A stretch of DNA of 64,000 nt, taken from contig NC_091006.1 in the NCBI RefSeq assembly GCF_041146395.1, positions 9,864,001 through 9,928,000 on the forward strand, in the 5' to 3' direction. This document shows positions 12,476 to 33,295 of the stretch, one piece after another (position 1 is the first letter of the stretch; every line of letters starts with the position of its first letter). The stretch is from Eulemur rufifrons. Its lineage: Eukaryota > Chordata > Mammalia > Primates > Lemuridae. The notes under the pieces are model-generated. The model was not told where the DNA came from and ran no database searches. It saw only the letters and a program-made list of their open reading frames with translations. The position numbers were made by a program, and so were the translations under genes.

Positions 12476-12939
12476 GTCCACACACACCCAGAGCTGGCTC
12501 AGAGGCAGGCCCAGCACTGAGCCCTGCATGTGACTGTTCTTACCCTCAGAAGAGTCCCAGAGAGGTCAATGTCATGACCCCCCACCACCCACTGCACAGA
12601 GAGGCAAGAGCCCTTGCCCACAGTCGCCTGATGCTTCCTGTCCAGCCCTGGGCCTGACACATGGTAGGTGCTCAAGAAACTGCAGCTCTTGGACCAGGGA
12701 TCCAGGCTCACCAAAGCAGGGACCAGGGAAGTGGGGGAGGGGGCAGATCAGGAAGGGCAGGGAAGCAGACCCAGAGGGCGGGTGTGATGCCACGGTCAGG
12801 GTGGGGAGCCACGGCACAGTATGGACAACAGCCGGGTTCTGCTCTCAGCCCCTAGAGCCCAGCCTCACCACGCTCCTCAGTCACACAGCAGGTGACCAGA
12901 TACCTGGGCCTCCCTGGAGACTCCTCTCTCCCTCTGTCA

Positions 12940-13460
12940 TCCACACCTGGTGTCCAGTTCCACAAACACTGTCTGAGCCCCTGCTCTGTGCTGGAAGATG
13001 TGCTGGGCAGTGCTGGGGACACAGTGATGACAGCCCAGCTCTGCCCCACTGAGGCGCTCATCCCCAGACACTGAGAACCCAGGGTGGTTAAGGCCAGGAT
13101 GGGGATCCCGGAGGGCACCCGACCCAGCCTTGGAGTCCAGGGGGGCTTCCTGGAGGAAGAGGAAGAGGAGAAGGAGTTGTCAGGCAGGCAATGGAATGGA
13201 GCAGAAGGAAGCAGGGGCGTGCTGGGGAGTGGGCGAGGGGGACGATGACTGGAGCAGTGGGACAATGCTCCCAGAAGGAAGGGGGGCTCTATGAGGCTGG
13301 TCTGGTGGGCAGGGGCCAGGACATGCGGGGCCTCATGGACCATGTGAGGAGCCTGATCTTTCTCCTCAGGGCACTGGGGAGCCACAGCAGGTTCTGAGCA
13401 GGGGAGGGGCATGGGCAGGTTTCTCTTTTAGAAGGACCCTCTGTCTGCCATGTGGAGGGA
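12940..13460 (-). repeat. L2 LINE 3' end, antisense
   Basis: 'ctctgtgctggaagatgtgc', 'gatgacagcccagctctgcc', 'gcttcctggaggaagaggaa' and 'gggcctcatggaccatgtga' follow the antisense L2 order. 12480-12940 before it is unique or MIR-like. Confidence 0.65.
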
Positions 13461-14085
13461 CAATGGAGGGAGACGTTTGGAGGGAGGAGGACCCAGGGAA
13501 GGGGGTGCCACCTGAACCAGGGCAGACACCTCAGGGAGGGGGAGAAAGATGCACACAGAAGACACATTTAGAGACAGGTGCCATAGGGCGTGGGTGCTCC
13601 GGGAGTGGGGGCAGGCGTCAGGGATGAGGCCAGGGTCTCGGCACCACGGGCTGGGCAGAGGCACCTGCCCTGACCAGTGGATGGGAGCCGGTCTAGGGGA
13701 AGATGCCGAGGTCAGTTTGGGACAAAATGAGTGAGAGTGTCCAGGGACGTGGGGGGAGGCATCCTGAATGACACTGGGATGAGATCCCAGGGCTCGAGGG
13801 AGAAGGCTGGGCCAGCACAGACGGGTGAGGTGAGGTCGCAGGCGGGGTGGGGGAGCCAGAGGCGCCAGAACCTCCTCCACGCCTCCCGCCCCTCCTGCAA
13901 GGGCAGCCCAGGACACTGGGGACAGGTGAGCCGCAGGTATGGCCCCTGCCTGGAAGCAGGACCCAGAGCCATCAGGATGAGCCACAATAACACGGCTGCC
14001 AGGAACTTTGGCCCTTTTGGCCTCTGTCCCACATGGCATCTCGCAGACAGCCTCCCCATCCCCTCCCTCCACCCCAATTTAAAAC
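13461..14085. other. Intergenic GC-rich sequence
   Basis: Probably the diverged continuation of the antisense L2 at its start; otherwise no gene or clear repeat. Confidence 0.35.
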
Positions 14086-14640
14086 AGCAAACTCCCTTTC
14101 TGGCTTTATTTTCCCATCTGATGTGGAATAGATTTTACCTGTCCTTTGTTTACCCCATGAATGTCAGCCCCCCGAGGACAGGGGTTTCATCTGTCTCGCG
14201 CACTGCAGTGCGTCCGGCGCCTGGGACAGTGCCTGGCAGGCAGTCCCTGCTCATTAAACATCTGTCCCATAAATGAACGAGTGATTTATTGAGCATTTAC
14301 TCTGTGGTATCGTGGTAAGCACTGTTCACTCACCTAATCCTTACGACAGCCCTTATTATTCCCATTTTACAGATGAGGAAACTGAGGCCCAGCAGGTTCC
14401 ATAATTTGCCCAGGGCCAGGGGAGTAGGAAGAGCGGAGCTGGGTCCCGAGCCTGCACAGGAACCTGGTATCAGGGTCGCCAACCACACCTCGTGGGTGGG
14501 GCCCAGTTCTACCAGGCCCACTAACTGCTCACAGTGACCCTAAAGTCGGGTCTATACCATCTCTATTTTTCAGAGTGACAAATGGAGACTCAGCAAGGGG
14601 CCATCCGCAGCCCCACTCTGGGTAAGTGCAGAGCCAAGGT
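14086..14640 (+). repeat. L2 3' end followed by MIR
   Basis: 14090-14280 ends like L2 ('cctggcaggcagtccctgctcattaaa'). 14281-14420 is MIR ('attgagcatttactctgtgg', 'ttacagatgaggaaactgag'). A second MIR-like 'tctattttt cagagtgacaaatgg' follows. Confidence 0.6.
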
Positions 14641-15436
14641 CAAAACTCGGCTGTCTCCTGCCCCAAAGCCTCCACAGACGTCTGTGCATTCGACAGAGAG
14701 GGGAAGTGAAGCCTCAGGAGAGGAAGAAAGAGGATGCGGATTTCTGGGCACTTTGCAGCAGGCCGGCAAGAAGCAGAGCCCCGGGGAAAGCGTGTGGCCG
14801 TCCGGCCTCAGGCCCTTGTCTCTGGCTTTGGGCACCGAGCGGCGCTCGAACCCCCTCTCCCTGCAGGAACCTGGCAAGTCAGAGAAGCTCAGTGCCTCAG
14901 CTTCCCCAGCTGCCAGTGCGGGTTCGAAAGCTGCCCACCTCACAGGGTTGCTTTGATGCCCACCAAGGCAACACCTGTAGGTGCCCTGCAGCGTTGAGGC
15001 TGGGAAACTGCAGTTGTCACTTACTGATTTTTTCCTCGGTGACCCCCAAACTCACCAGGGAGGCCGTGGGCCTCGGTGGTCAGTAAAGAACTGCCCTAAA
15101 ATCTTCCCTAGCCCCTCCTTCCTCCTCCCCGGCGACCTGGTTCTTCTCCCAGGACCAAATCGGGGCCTTTGGCACAAAGAGGATTAGGCAGCTGCCCCAG
15201 GAGGCCTGGCCAGGTCATGGCCCCTGGCCCGTGCCCGCCACACCCACCCTGGTGCCCAAACTGGGCCCCAGATCCTTGGTGACTCGATCCCTCCAAATTC
15301 AGGTGATCTCCCCCAGCTCCAAATCACCAAACCCTCCCAGGTCCAGTGGCAGACGGAGCCAAGCGCCAACCAGAAAGGGCCTCCGAGCATTGGGACACCA
15401 ACGCCACCATCTCCAAGACCCAGTCTGGGGTGAAAG

Positions 15437-23058
<7,622 letters not shown>

Positions 23059-23760
23059 CAGCGCGGCCATGGAGATTTCCAGAGGGAAGAGCTGTTCGTG
23101 CCATCCTCCCGTCTTCTCCCCTGAGAGGGGGACTGCTTGCCTCCAGCGAGGATGCCAGGCTGTGGTCCTGCTGTTCTCCTCCTTCCACCCTAGAGTTAGA
23201 GCCAACAAGGCCCTACTCCTTCGCTGAGCCGTCAGAGAGCCACAGAGGCCATAAACGTCCTGGTTAACGCACGCGTGTCTCAGCCTCTCCTTCCACCACC
23301 GCCAACCCTGCCATTTCCTGGCGGTCACAGTTGCCTCTTTCCTACCCACGATTATTCTCAGTCTGAGTGAGCACATGCAGAAGGGTACCCCAAACCACAG
23401 TATTCCACACCCCACTGCTGGATGACAAGGCCTCAGATTATATCTGAGGGTCCTGCTCTCCAGAAGGTCAAAGACTGGGGCACCAAGATTCAGTAGGACG
23501 TGGCCCCTGCGCTACACCTCACTATGCCACTCAGGGCCCTGAAGCAGGGCTGCTTGTGCTCAGGGAATGACCACACTTCTCAACAAGAGTTCCAGCACCT
23601 TCTGGTCCTCACCCATTTAATCAAAAATACACCTATGTGTCTTCCATTGTCCTGGGATCCCCCCATGTCTCTCTCAAACATCACTTGCACAACCCTAAAA
23701 ATATCTCCCTCCTCCCCTAGCCACAAATAAAGACCCTGTGAATAAATAAATGCAAATGGG
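23059..23760 (+). other. CEACAM16: CEACAM16 3' UTR and candidate polyadenylation sites
   Basis: No coding signal after the stop. Candidate signals are CATAAA at 23250-23255 and AATAAA at 23726-23731, with overlapping copies at 23741-23750. Which is used cannot be decided from sequence. Confidence 0.5.
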
Positions 23761-24115
23761 GTGGGGGGTGGAGAGCTGGGGAGTGGGAGCCTGAATGTGT
23801 GTGTCTTCTAACTCTTCTCACTAGCACAGTCTGAGCCACAGGCCACACCCAGCCAAGAGGCCCCACTGGAGAGAGGCTCTTGGTCAACACTAGTGATGGC
23901 ACAGTCCATGCCTGGGGTAGAAAGAGAAGTTTGGGCACGGAGGAAAAGGACTTTCTGGGGATGACCATGTTGACTTGGGATGGTGGGTGGTAACAGCCCT
24001 CCAGAATGACAGCTATAAAATCTGGATCATAATCCTACATTTGCCATGGATTCACTAGAGCCTCGGTGTGCCCATCAGTAAAAAGATGTGGACTTGAGGT
24101 AGACCAGAGTTTTCC
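23761..24115. other. Intergenic sequence
   Basis: No gene or recognised repeat. Confidence 0.35.
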
Positions 24116-24694
24116 AAACCATTTTTAAAAGCCTCAGAGCCCTTTCTTCAAATTCAAGTTTACATGGCACATGAATATATTATTTAAAATAGCGATGCAA
24201 CAAATGTAGATATCAATTCAAAAGCTATACCTTCCATCTCCCCAAAAGTTTCTATACACTTGAAAAGAATTCCTTACATCTAAATAACACTTGGAGTATG
24301 GAGACAATTAAAATGCAAGATATCAACCAGAACCAAATGACAGTGAAAACGCTATATATGGAAACCTGTGGGATGTGGCCAAAGCCATATTTAGAGGAAA
24401 AATGATAGCTTAAATGCATTGAGGGTACCAAAAGAAAAAAGCTTGAAAACGAATGAAACAAGGTTTCCACTCAAGAAATGAGGGAAAAGTCCACAAAATA
24501 AACCAAAAAGAAAAAAGTTAAGGAATTAAGAAAGGTAAAAGCAGAAATGGATGGACTATAAAGCAAAGCATAGTCAATAAAACCTAAAGCTGATTCTTTG
24601 AAAATGCCAATGAAAAAGACAAACTTTTTGCAAGCGTAATCAAGAAAAAAAAAAAAGGAAGCATAAATAAACAATACAGATAAAGAGACAGAGG
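24116..24694 (+). mobile_element. L1 ORF2 fragment, + strand
   Basis: Decayed copy of the L1 ORF2 reverse-transcriptase region: 'gggatgtggccaaagccata', 'ttagaggaaaaatgatagc', 'gctgattctttgaaaatgcc' and 'gacaaactttttgcaagcg'. 24116-24290 is an AT-rich flank of uncertain origin. No intact frame. Confidence 0.6.
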
Positions 24695-24695
24695 A

Positions 24696-25335
<640 letters not shown>

Positions 25336-26495
25336 AGCTAGTAGTCTCCAATGTGTGGTTGCCAGCTAGGATGTGAGGGTGGATTTGAACCCATACTGTT
25401 AACCCCAACACTATCCAGCCCAGAAAAAGGAAACAGCATCCATATTCCCACCCCTACCCCCAAGTTCACATAAGAGGCACTGACATATAAAGGGCCAGAG
25501 TCTAGGTACACCAGTTAGAATTTCTCTTCAGTGCCTAGTAAGAGAGATTAGAAATGACACAAATAATTAGACAGAGGAGACCAATATATAAGATAAAAGA
25601 GAAACTGGGATATATAGGATATCTGTAGCTTACATGAGTAAGAACAAGATTCTTTTTCTCACACATAAAATATGCTCAGAAGCAGATTGTTCAGAGCTGG
25701 AATGGAGGCCCCATAGCATCATCAGAGACATAGCCCTATTTCTCTGCTCCATCATCCTTAGCTTGGGGCTTCCATTCTCTCGAGCATCTCATGGCCCAGT
25801 ATAGCTGCTGGAGCTGCAGCTGCCTCATCCACGTTCCAGGCAAGGGCAGAAAGAAGAGGACCAAGGGCAAAAAACAGCCCCAAGCCAGTTTATGAACTGT
25901 GCCCCTTTTAAGGAACCTTCCCCAAAATCCCACTCAACAACTCCCCTTACATTTGATTGGCCAGCTCTTAGTCAGATGGCCACCCTAGCTGCAAGGGAAG
26001 CTGGAAAATGCAGACTTTTCCTTGGGTATATTGCTCCCCCAAATAACATCAGGGCTCTGGTGTTAAGGAAAGCAGAGAGAACAAATCCCAGGTGGGCAGC
26101 TGGCAGGCTCAGCCATGCCAGGCCCTGGAACTCCTACCTCCCCAGCTAGACAAAATATCCTTTCTCACCTAAGCCCAAGAGGTAAGAGCCACAGCCCAGT
26201 AGCGGGGGTGTGAGACAGACTGAGGAGCTGCGGATGCCAGCTGGGGTTGTATGCCATCCATGCAGAATGAGGCCAGCAGCAGCGGGGAGAGGGAGGGAAG
26301 GGGGAGGCAGGTCAGGTTTCTAGGACAAGCCAGATCCCATATCCTCAGGGTGTGGAGGCTCAAATGTCCCCAGGACCAAGTCTCCCGTCCCTCTGGGCAT
26401 CTCTGGGCTCTTCTACTGAATCCTTCCAAGCAGTCTAATCCCCTTCTTTAATAGTCCAGGAGAGAACAACAACAATAACCACAAAATAATAATAG
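25336..26495. other. Intergenic; old repeat remnants
   Basis: 25620-26010 resembles an antisense LTR-like repeat ('atctgtagcttacatgagta'). Otherwise no gene. Confidence 0.35.
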
Positions 26496-26910
26496 CTCCT
26501 ATATCTCCAGCATTAGTTTTGTCCTTTTTCATGCACAATCTCAATGAATGCTTACAAGCCTTATGAGTAGTTACTGCCCGTTCCCCCATTTTACAGGTGA
26601 GGAAACTGAGGCAGAGACAGCTGAAAGCTTGCTCCAGGTCCCACAGTTCCCCAGGTCCTGGGTGGAGGTGCCATTTGGTGAGTCTTCTCCATTCTCCAGC
26701 AGGTCAGGGGGTTTGGGGGACCCAAGGGCATAGTTATGAGCTCAGACAGAGCTGAGTTGGCCACTGTTAGATGTGGGACCTTGGGCACATTGCTTTTCCT
26801 CGTTGTAAAATGGAGATAATAATAGTGCCCACCTCCTAGGGTTGTTGAAAAGATTAGAAGAGTTCATACAAGTAAAGAATCCGGCGCACACATGCTCAGT
26901 AAATACATAT
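26496..26910 (+). repeat. Two MIR SINEs
   Basis: 26500-26660 has 'ttttacaggtgaggaaactg'. 26735-26905 runs from 'gggaccttgggcacattgct' through 'ttgtaaaatggagataataa' to 'cacatgctcagtaaatac', nearly a whole MIR. Confidence 0.7.
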
Positions 26911-27824
26911 GAAGCACACAAGCTAAGGTGTTAGCTTTTGGCAACAGGCAGACGGAAAAACCAAAGATAACATTTTTCTGCAATGCCTTCTTGGGGGACT
27001 TAATTAACCCTACGGCACAGGTTTGCTTCAGAGCTTGCTTATGAGAATAGCTTACAAGAAAAAGTAATAATAAGTGCGTTTGAGCTCTTAGAATCATGAT
27101 GCTGATCATTGTAGGTTCCGCGGTAAGGTGCTCTTAGCACAGATTCTCTGACTTGCCTGAAGCCTCCCTTGGAAATGGGCTTGCGTTTCCCAAATCTCCT
27201 AGCTGTTTATTAAGAACACACATCCCAGGCCCCCATCTGGACCCAGGAAACCTGCATCTCCAGGGAGGGGACCTGGAAGGGGAATGTTTAACGAATAGTC
27301 TAGGGTATATTTTTCAGCTGGGAAGTTGGGGGACTCTGACACAGGGGCCGTTTGACCAAAAGATGGAAAGTGAGACACAAAGAAGAGGTGACTAGGTGAC
27401 TTGCCCACAGTTACTCAGCCAGGAAGTGGCAGGGCCAAAATTTGGCCCAGAGAGGGGAGGAACCAGCCCAGGATCACACAGCAGGTTTCAGGCTGAGGGC
27501 TGAGAGGGGCCCTCCTCTGCCCTGGGGTCCATACTGGCTCCCCACCTCCAGGCAAAGCCACAAAGCCTGGAGGGTGCTGGGAGCCTTCAGGTTCCACCAG
27601 CCATGGGTGGGGAGGCAGACCACACCTCTCTCAGCCCCCATTCCTTCCCCCTTCCCCAAGAGGCCTTTTCTCAAGTAACTGCAGTGGGGAGGGCAGGGGG
27701 TGGGAGCGGGGTGACCTTGAGGCCAGAACACACAATGGCCCAGGCCCTCTCTGGAGCCCTGCCAAGGACAGGAAGGAAGCCTGCCTGTTTTTTTCCATGG
27801 ACTGGAATGTTGGTTCAGGATGGA

Positions 27825-27995
27825 GAGAAGGGAGGAGGGAAGGAGGAGGAGGGATGAAAGGGAGGAGGAGGGAGAAAGAGGAGGGAGGTGGCAGGAGAAA
27901 GAGGGAAGAGGAAAGGGGAGGAAGAGAAGGGAGAGGGAGGAGGTGGAGGAGGAGGGACGAGGGGAGCAGAAGGAAGAAGAGAGAGGAGGGGTACC
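27825..27995. repeat. GGA/GAA purine-rich low-complexity tract
   Basis: About 170 bases of almost pure purine on the + strand (ggaggagg, gaagagg). Open frames on both strands here are composition artefacts. The flanks (26911-27824, 27996-28270) hold MIR-like fragments and no gene. Confidence 0.85.
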
Positions 27996-28372
27996 TGGCA
28001 TCAAGGTGCAAAGGCCAGACTTTGGGAACCAAGGATGGAGTCTGGTCAGCTTCAGCCCACCCTGACACACAATGCAGAGTCCAGAGCGGGCACCCCCCAT
28101 CCAAAGCCACACAGAATCAGGGTAGCCGAAGGGCCTCACCTGTGCTGCTAACCACTGTCAGGTGCTCCCTGAGTCCCCACAGCAACCTTCAGAAGCAGGT
28201 GTCATTGTGCCCATTCCTCAGAAGAGGAAACTGAGCCCCCCAGAGGTAAGATCACTCTTCCTGGATCATCTCCCCTTTGGCTCATAGTCAGACTCCTTAC
28301 TATGGCCTAAGGCTCGCCCACCCTCATTCCTATCTTGTCTTGTTGCAGCCTAGCTGGGTCACACTGCTGCAC

Positions 28373-28905
28373 AGAGAAGAGCCAATTCACTGAGACAGCA
28401 GGGTTGCAGCAGAGAAAGAGTTTAATACTGCAGTGTGCCAAGCGAGGAGATGGGAGGAATTTCCCAAATCTGTCTCCCTGAGAATTTTAGAGAAAGGGTT
28501 TTTAAAGATAGTTTGGCAGGCAAAGGGCCAGGCAATTGGGTCTGCTGATTGGCTGGGTTTGGGACGAACTCATGGGGGTGTAGAAGTTGTCTTCTTGTGC
28601 TGAGTCAGTTCCCAGGTGGGGGTCGCAAGACCAGTTGAGTCAGTTCCTTGGTCTGGGCCACTGGTTTGGGTGGGTCAGCCAATCCACCAGAATGCAGGGC
28701 CTGGAAGATATCTCAAAAACTAGCCGTAGGTTTCACCAGGGTGATGTTATCTATAATGTTATCCAGGGGATGTTTCTATCTAAGGTTAAGAATCTTCATG
28801 ACCATCAGCTATGTGACTGCTGAGTAGCAATGATAGGAAAGCAAACTAGGAGACAATGGCTGGTTGTTATTATTATTTTTAACTATGCCTGTGCCTTTGC
28901 AGAGT
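28373..28905 (-). mobile_element. LTR (endogenous retrovirus-type), inserted in L2
   Basis: 'agagaaagagtttaatactg', 'tctgctgattggctgggttt', 'ctgagtcagttcccaggtgg' and 'atatctcaaaaactagccgt' are typical of a primate LTR read antisense. No viral coding region. Family not assigned. Confidence 0.55.
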
Positions 28906-29260
28906 TTAGGCTCCTACCACAGTTCTCACCTGGCACCCCTTTATTAATTTACAAAGGGTGGTTTCAATCTCCTCTCATTTACTCGACTGCAGCCACACTG
29001 GCCTCTTGGCTGTTGTTTAAACAAAGCAACTCATCAGGGCCTTTGCACTAGCTGTATCCTCTGCCAGGAATGCCTTTCCCCCAGGGTCTCTGCGCAAATG
29101 TCACCTCCCGAGAGGGGTCCCCTGCATACGCAAAGTTGTCTAGCTTTGTTCTTCACAGCATTTATCACAGATACACACACCCAACCTTATATTACATATT
29201 TTCTTTCTTCAGTCATTATCTGTCTTCTTTGAAAGACTGTGAGCTCCATGAGGTAGGAAT

Positions 29261-29599
29261 TTTTTTTTTTTTTTTTTTTTTTTTGAGGCAGAATCTCCCA
29301 CTGTCACCCGGGCTAGAGTGCCGTGGCGTCAGCCTAGTTCACAGCAACCTTAAACTCCTGGGCTCAAGTGATCCTTCTGCCTCAGCCTCCGGAGTAGCTG
29401 GGACTACAGGCATGCGCCACCATGCCTGGCTAATTTTTCTATATATATTTTTAGATGTCCATATAATTTCTTTCTATTTTTAGTAGAGACGGGGTCTCAC
29501 TTTTGCTCAGGCTGGTCTCGAACTCCTGACCTCGAGTGATCCACCCGCCTCGGCCTCCCAGAGTGCTAGGATTACAGGCGTGAGCCACCTCGCCTGGCC
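29261..29599 (-). mobile_element. Full-length Alu, antisense
   Basis: Poly-T 29260-29284 through to 'cgcctggcc'. Target-site duplication aggtaggaatttt lies on both sides (29251-29263 and 29604-29616). Carries the expanded linker (agatgtccatataatttctt). Confidence 0.95.
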
Positions 29600-29747
29600 T
29601 ATAAGGTAGGAATTTTATCTCTTTTGTTCACCATGGTGTATCTATCATCTAAATCAGTGCTTGGCATACAGTAGGTGCTCAATAAATAGTGGTAGTAGTA
29701 ATAATGATAAGGAGACTTCCCCTACCAGGTAACAAAACACACTGTAG

Positions 29748-30262
29748 AACTATTGTATTAGTTATCTACTGCTGCATAACAAGTTAACCCAAAATTTAGC
29801 AGCTTTGTATCTCACAGTTTCTGTGAGTCAAGAATCTAGGAGTAGCTTAGCTGGGTGCTGGCTCAGGTTTCTCATGAGGTTACAGTTAAGATGTTGACTG
29901 GGACTGCAGTCATCTGAAGGCTTACTGGGGCTGGAAGATCTACCTCCTGGCTCACTAACATGGCTGTTGGCAGGAGGCTGAGTTTCTTGCCACATGGACC
30001 TTTCCATAGAGCTGTCTGAGTTGCCTCATGACAAGGAGGCTGGATTCTTCCAGAGTGGGTGATCCAATGAGAGTGCAAGGAAGAAGCCACAGTGCCTTTT
30101 ATGACTTGGTTTCAAAATTCACACATCATGTGCCATATTCTATTTGTTAGAAGCGAGTCACTAAGCCCAGGGACATTCAAGAGGAGAATTTCTCTACACC
30201 TTTTGAGAGGAGGATTATCACAGAAGTTTTAGATATGTTTTAAAACTACCACAGCTAGAATA
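29748..30262 (-). mobile_element. Ancient LTR-like element, antisense
   Basis: 'gtattagttatctactgctg', 'ctgggactgcagtcatctga', 'caggaggctgagtttcttgc' and 'gaagcgagtcactaagccca', a common old primate LTR-type repeat in reverse orientation. Confidence 0.5.
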
Positions 30263-30315
30263 ATTAAAATAGTGTGGAATTAGCAGAAGAACCAACAGAG
30301 ATAGTGCTGGAGGGC

Positions 30316-30712
30316 TGTCTTAGTCAGTTTGGGCTGTCATAACAAAATGCCATAGACTGAGTGGCTTAAACAAAGGGAATGTCTTTCTCACAGTTCTGGA
30401 GGCTGGGAAGTCCAAAATCAAGGTGCTGGCAAGGTAGCTTTCATTCAGAGGCCTCTTGCCTTGGCTGTACATGGCCACCATCTTGCTGTGTGCTCACATG
30501 ACCTCTTATTTGTGTGGCAGGGAGAGGGAGAGAGAGTGTTGTCTCTGGTGTCTCTTCTCTTAAGGACTCTAATGAAATCAGGGTCCGCCCTGACCTCATC
30601 TAACCTTAATGCCTTCTTTTAGACTCTGTCTCCAAATACAGTCCCATTTGAGGTCAGGGCTTCAGCATATGAACTTGGGAGGGGGGAGGGGACACAAACA
30701 GTCCATAACAAA
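30316..30712 (-). mobile_element. MLT1A-like LTR, antisense
   Basis: 'ctgtcttagtcagtttgggc', 'cacagttctggaggctggga' and terminal 'ggggacacaaacagtccataa' are the antisense MaLR LTR. Confidence 0.7.
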
Positions 30713-30729
30713 GGGCAACACAAGAGCAG

Positions 30730-30955
30730 AGTCACTGCCTGTATCCCTTGCTCAAAGACAGTGCCAGGCAAATAATTGGTGCTCAATAAATATTTGATAA
30801 GTGAATGAATGAATGAATTCAACCACTGTCTGTTGAGTGTGTACCTTATGCAATTTCCATGTGAGGTCATGGGAGCACATACTGACCAAGGCAGCTGGAT
30901 CCCTGGCCTCATAGAGCCCAGAATGGGAGACAGATGTTAGGCAGGTCCATAGACA
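30730..30955 (-). repeat. L2 3' terminus fragments
   Basis: 'ataattggtgctcaataaatatttgataagtgaatgaatgaatg' is an L2 3' end. It is followed by an antisense L2-like 'gaattcaaccactgtctgtt' and 'ctggcctcatagagcccaga'. Confidence 0.55.
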
Positions 30956-33295
30956 GTCAAGAAGGCAATCCCATTTACAAGTGCCACCAAAAATATAAAA
31001 TACCTAGGAATAAATTTAACCAAGAAGGTGAAAGACGTCTACAAGGAAAACTATAAAACACTGATGAAAGAAATTGAAAAGGATATAAACAAATGGAAAG
31101 ACATCTCATGCTTCTGGATCAAAGAAGTTAATATTGTTAAAATGACAATGCTACCCAAAGCAATCTACAAATTCAATACAATCTCTATCAAAATACCAAT
31201 GATATTCTTCACAGAAATAGAAAAAAAATCCTAAAATATGTATAGAACCACGAAAGACCCCGAACAGCCAAAGCAATCCTGAGCAAAAAGAGTGAATCTG
31301 GAAGTATCATGCTAGCAGACTTCAAAATATACTACAAAGCTGTAGTAATGAAAACAGCATGGTACTGGCATAAAAGCAGACACATAGACCAATGGAACAG
31401 AATAGAGAACCCAGAAATAAATCCACACATCTACAGTGAACTTATCTTCAACAAAGTTGCCAAGAACACACAGTGGGGAAAGAACAGTCTCTTCAATAAA
31501 TGGTGCTGGGAAAATTGGATATTCATATGCAGAAGAATGAAACTACACCCCTACCTTTCAACCCATTCAAAAATCAACTCAAAATGGATCAAAGACCTAA
31601 ATGTAAGACTTGAAACTATAAAACTATTAGAAGAAAGACAGGGGAAACACTTCAGGGCATTGGTCTTGGAAAAGATTTGATGATTAAGACCTCAAAAGCA
31701 CAGGCAACAACAACAACAACAAAAAAAAAACACATGCAAAAAAAAATAGCAAATGGGATTACATCAAACTAAAAAGCTTCTCACAGCAAAGGAAACAATC
31801 AACAGAGTCAAAAGACAACCTACAGAAGGGAGAAAATATTTGCAAATTACTCATCCAACAGGGGATTACTGTCCAGAATACACAAGGAACTCAAACATCT
31901 CAATAGCAAAAAAACGAACAGTCTGATTTAAAAACAGGCAAATGATCTGAAACACGTCTCTCAAAAGAAGATGTACAATGGCCAGCAAATATATGAACAA
32001 AATGGTCAACATCCCTAACCATCAGGGAAATTAAGTGCAAATCAAAACCACAAATGAGGTATCATCTCACCTCAGTTAGGATGGCAATTATCAAAAAGAC
32101 AAAAAATAACAAATGCTGGTGATGATGAGGCAAAAAGGGAACTCTTATACGCTGTTGGTGCGAATGAAAACTAGTACAGCCACTATAGAGAACAGTATGG
32201 AGGTTCCTCAAAAAACTACAAACAGAACTACCATATGATCCAGCAATCTCACTGCTGGGCATTTATCCAAAAGAAAGGAAATCAGTACATCAAAGAGACA
32301 TCTGCACCCACATGTTTATTGCAGTACTAGTCACGAGAGCCAAGATATGGAATTAACCTAGGTGTCTAACAACAGATGAATGGATAAAGAAAATGTTGTA
32401 TATCTACACAATGGAATACTACTTGACCATTAAAAAAAAAGAATGAAATCTTGTCATTCAAGGCAACATGGATGAAATTAGAGGATATTATGGTAAATGA
32501 AATTAGCCAGAAACAGAAAGTTAAACACAGAATGTTCTCACTCGTATATGGAAGCTAAAAAAAGCTGATCTCATAGTAGTAAAAAGTAGAACAGAGCACG
32601 CTAGAGGTTAGGAAGTGTAGAGGGAAGAAAGGGATAGGAAGAGATTTGTTAAAGGATACAAAATTACAGCTAGATAGGAGGAATAAGTTCTAGTGTTCTA
32701 TACCACGGTAGGATGACTACAGTTAACAATAATATATAGTTTCCAATAGCTATAAGGAGGATATTGAACATTCCCAACACACACAAAAAAATGGTAAATG
32801 TTTGAGATGATGGATATGCCAATTACTCTGATCTGATCACTACACATTATATGGATCAAAACATCACTATGTGGCCGGGCGCGGTGGCTCACGCCTGTAA
32901 TCCTAGCACTCTGGGAGGCCGAGGTGGGCGGATCGTTTGAGCTCAGGAGTTCGAGACCAGCCTGAGCAAGAGCGAGACCCCATCTCTACTAAAAATAGAA
33001 AGAAATCATATGGACAGCTAAAAATATATATATCGAAAAAATTAGCCGGGCATGGTGGTGCATGCCTGTAGTCCCAACTACTCGGGAGGCTGAGATAGGA
33101 GGATCCCTTGAGCTCAGGAGTTTGAGGTTGCTGTGAGCTAGGCTGATGTCACGGCACTCACTCTAGCCTGGGCAACAAAGTGAGACTCTGTCTCAAAAAA
33201 AAAAAAAATCACTATGTACCCCATGAATATGTACAGTTATTATTTGTCAATTTGAAAAAATAAAATTTTTAAAAATAAAAATTTAGAAAAGTATG
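30956..33295 (+). pseudogene. 5'-truncated L1 (ORF2 3' end plus 3' UTR), inactivated
   Basis: LINE-1 retroposon remnant. ORF2 C-terminal sequence is recognisable ([19 protein letters not shown] from 31028; [20 protein letters not shown] near 31325; ending near 31680) but broken by frameshifts and stops, and the endonuclease and catalytic RT regions are absent. The 3' UTR contains 'ggatgaaattagaggatatt' and 'tgttctcactcgtatatgg'. An Alu sits in the 3' end at 32873-33208. The tail is AT-rich at 33240-33290. It cannot move. Confidence 0.85.
32873..33208 (+). mobile_element. Young Alu inserted in the L1
   Basis: Full-length, poly-A at 33195-33208, with the exact 10-base duplication atcactatgt on both sides (32863-32872 and 33209-33218). 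Expanded linker present. Near-identical to the Alu at 10855. Confidence 0.95.

Larger units (their letters stand above)
28271..29700 (+). repeat. L2 LINE split by an LTR and an Alu
   Basis: L2 pieces at about 28275-28372, 28906-29260 and 29600-29700 read in order and orientation: 'actccttactatggcctaag', 'atcagggcctttgcactagc', 'tctcacctcccgagaggggt' type, 'gactgtgagctccatgaggt', then 'cagtaggtgctcaataaata'. One L2 was interrupted twice. Confidence 0.7.

Noticed and set aside
27797..28234. Arg/Glu/Gly-rich open frames
   Set aside because: Produced by the GGA tract; low complexity, no splice or domain support.
31028..31680. Intact L1 ORF2 domain
   Set aside because: The frames are shifted relative to each other and truncated at the 5' end; no active reverse transcriptase or endonuclease.
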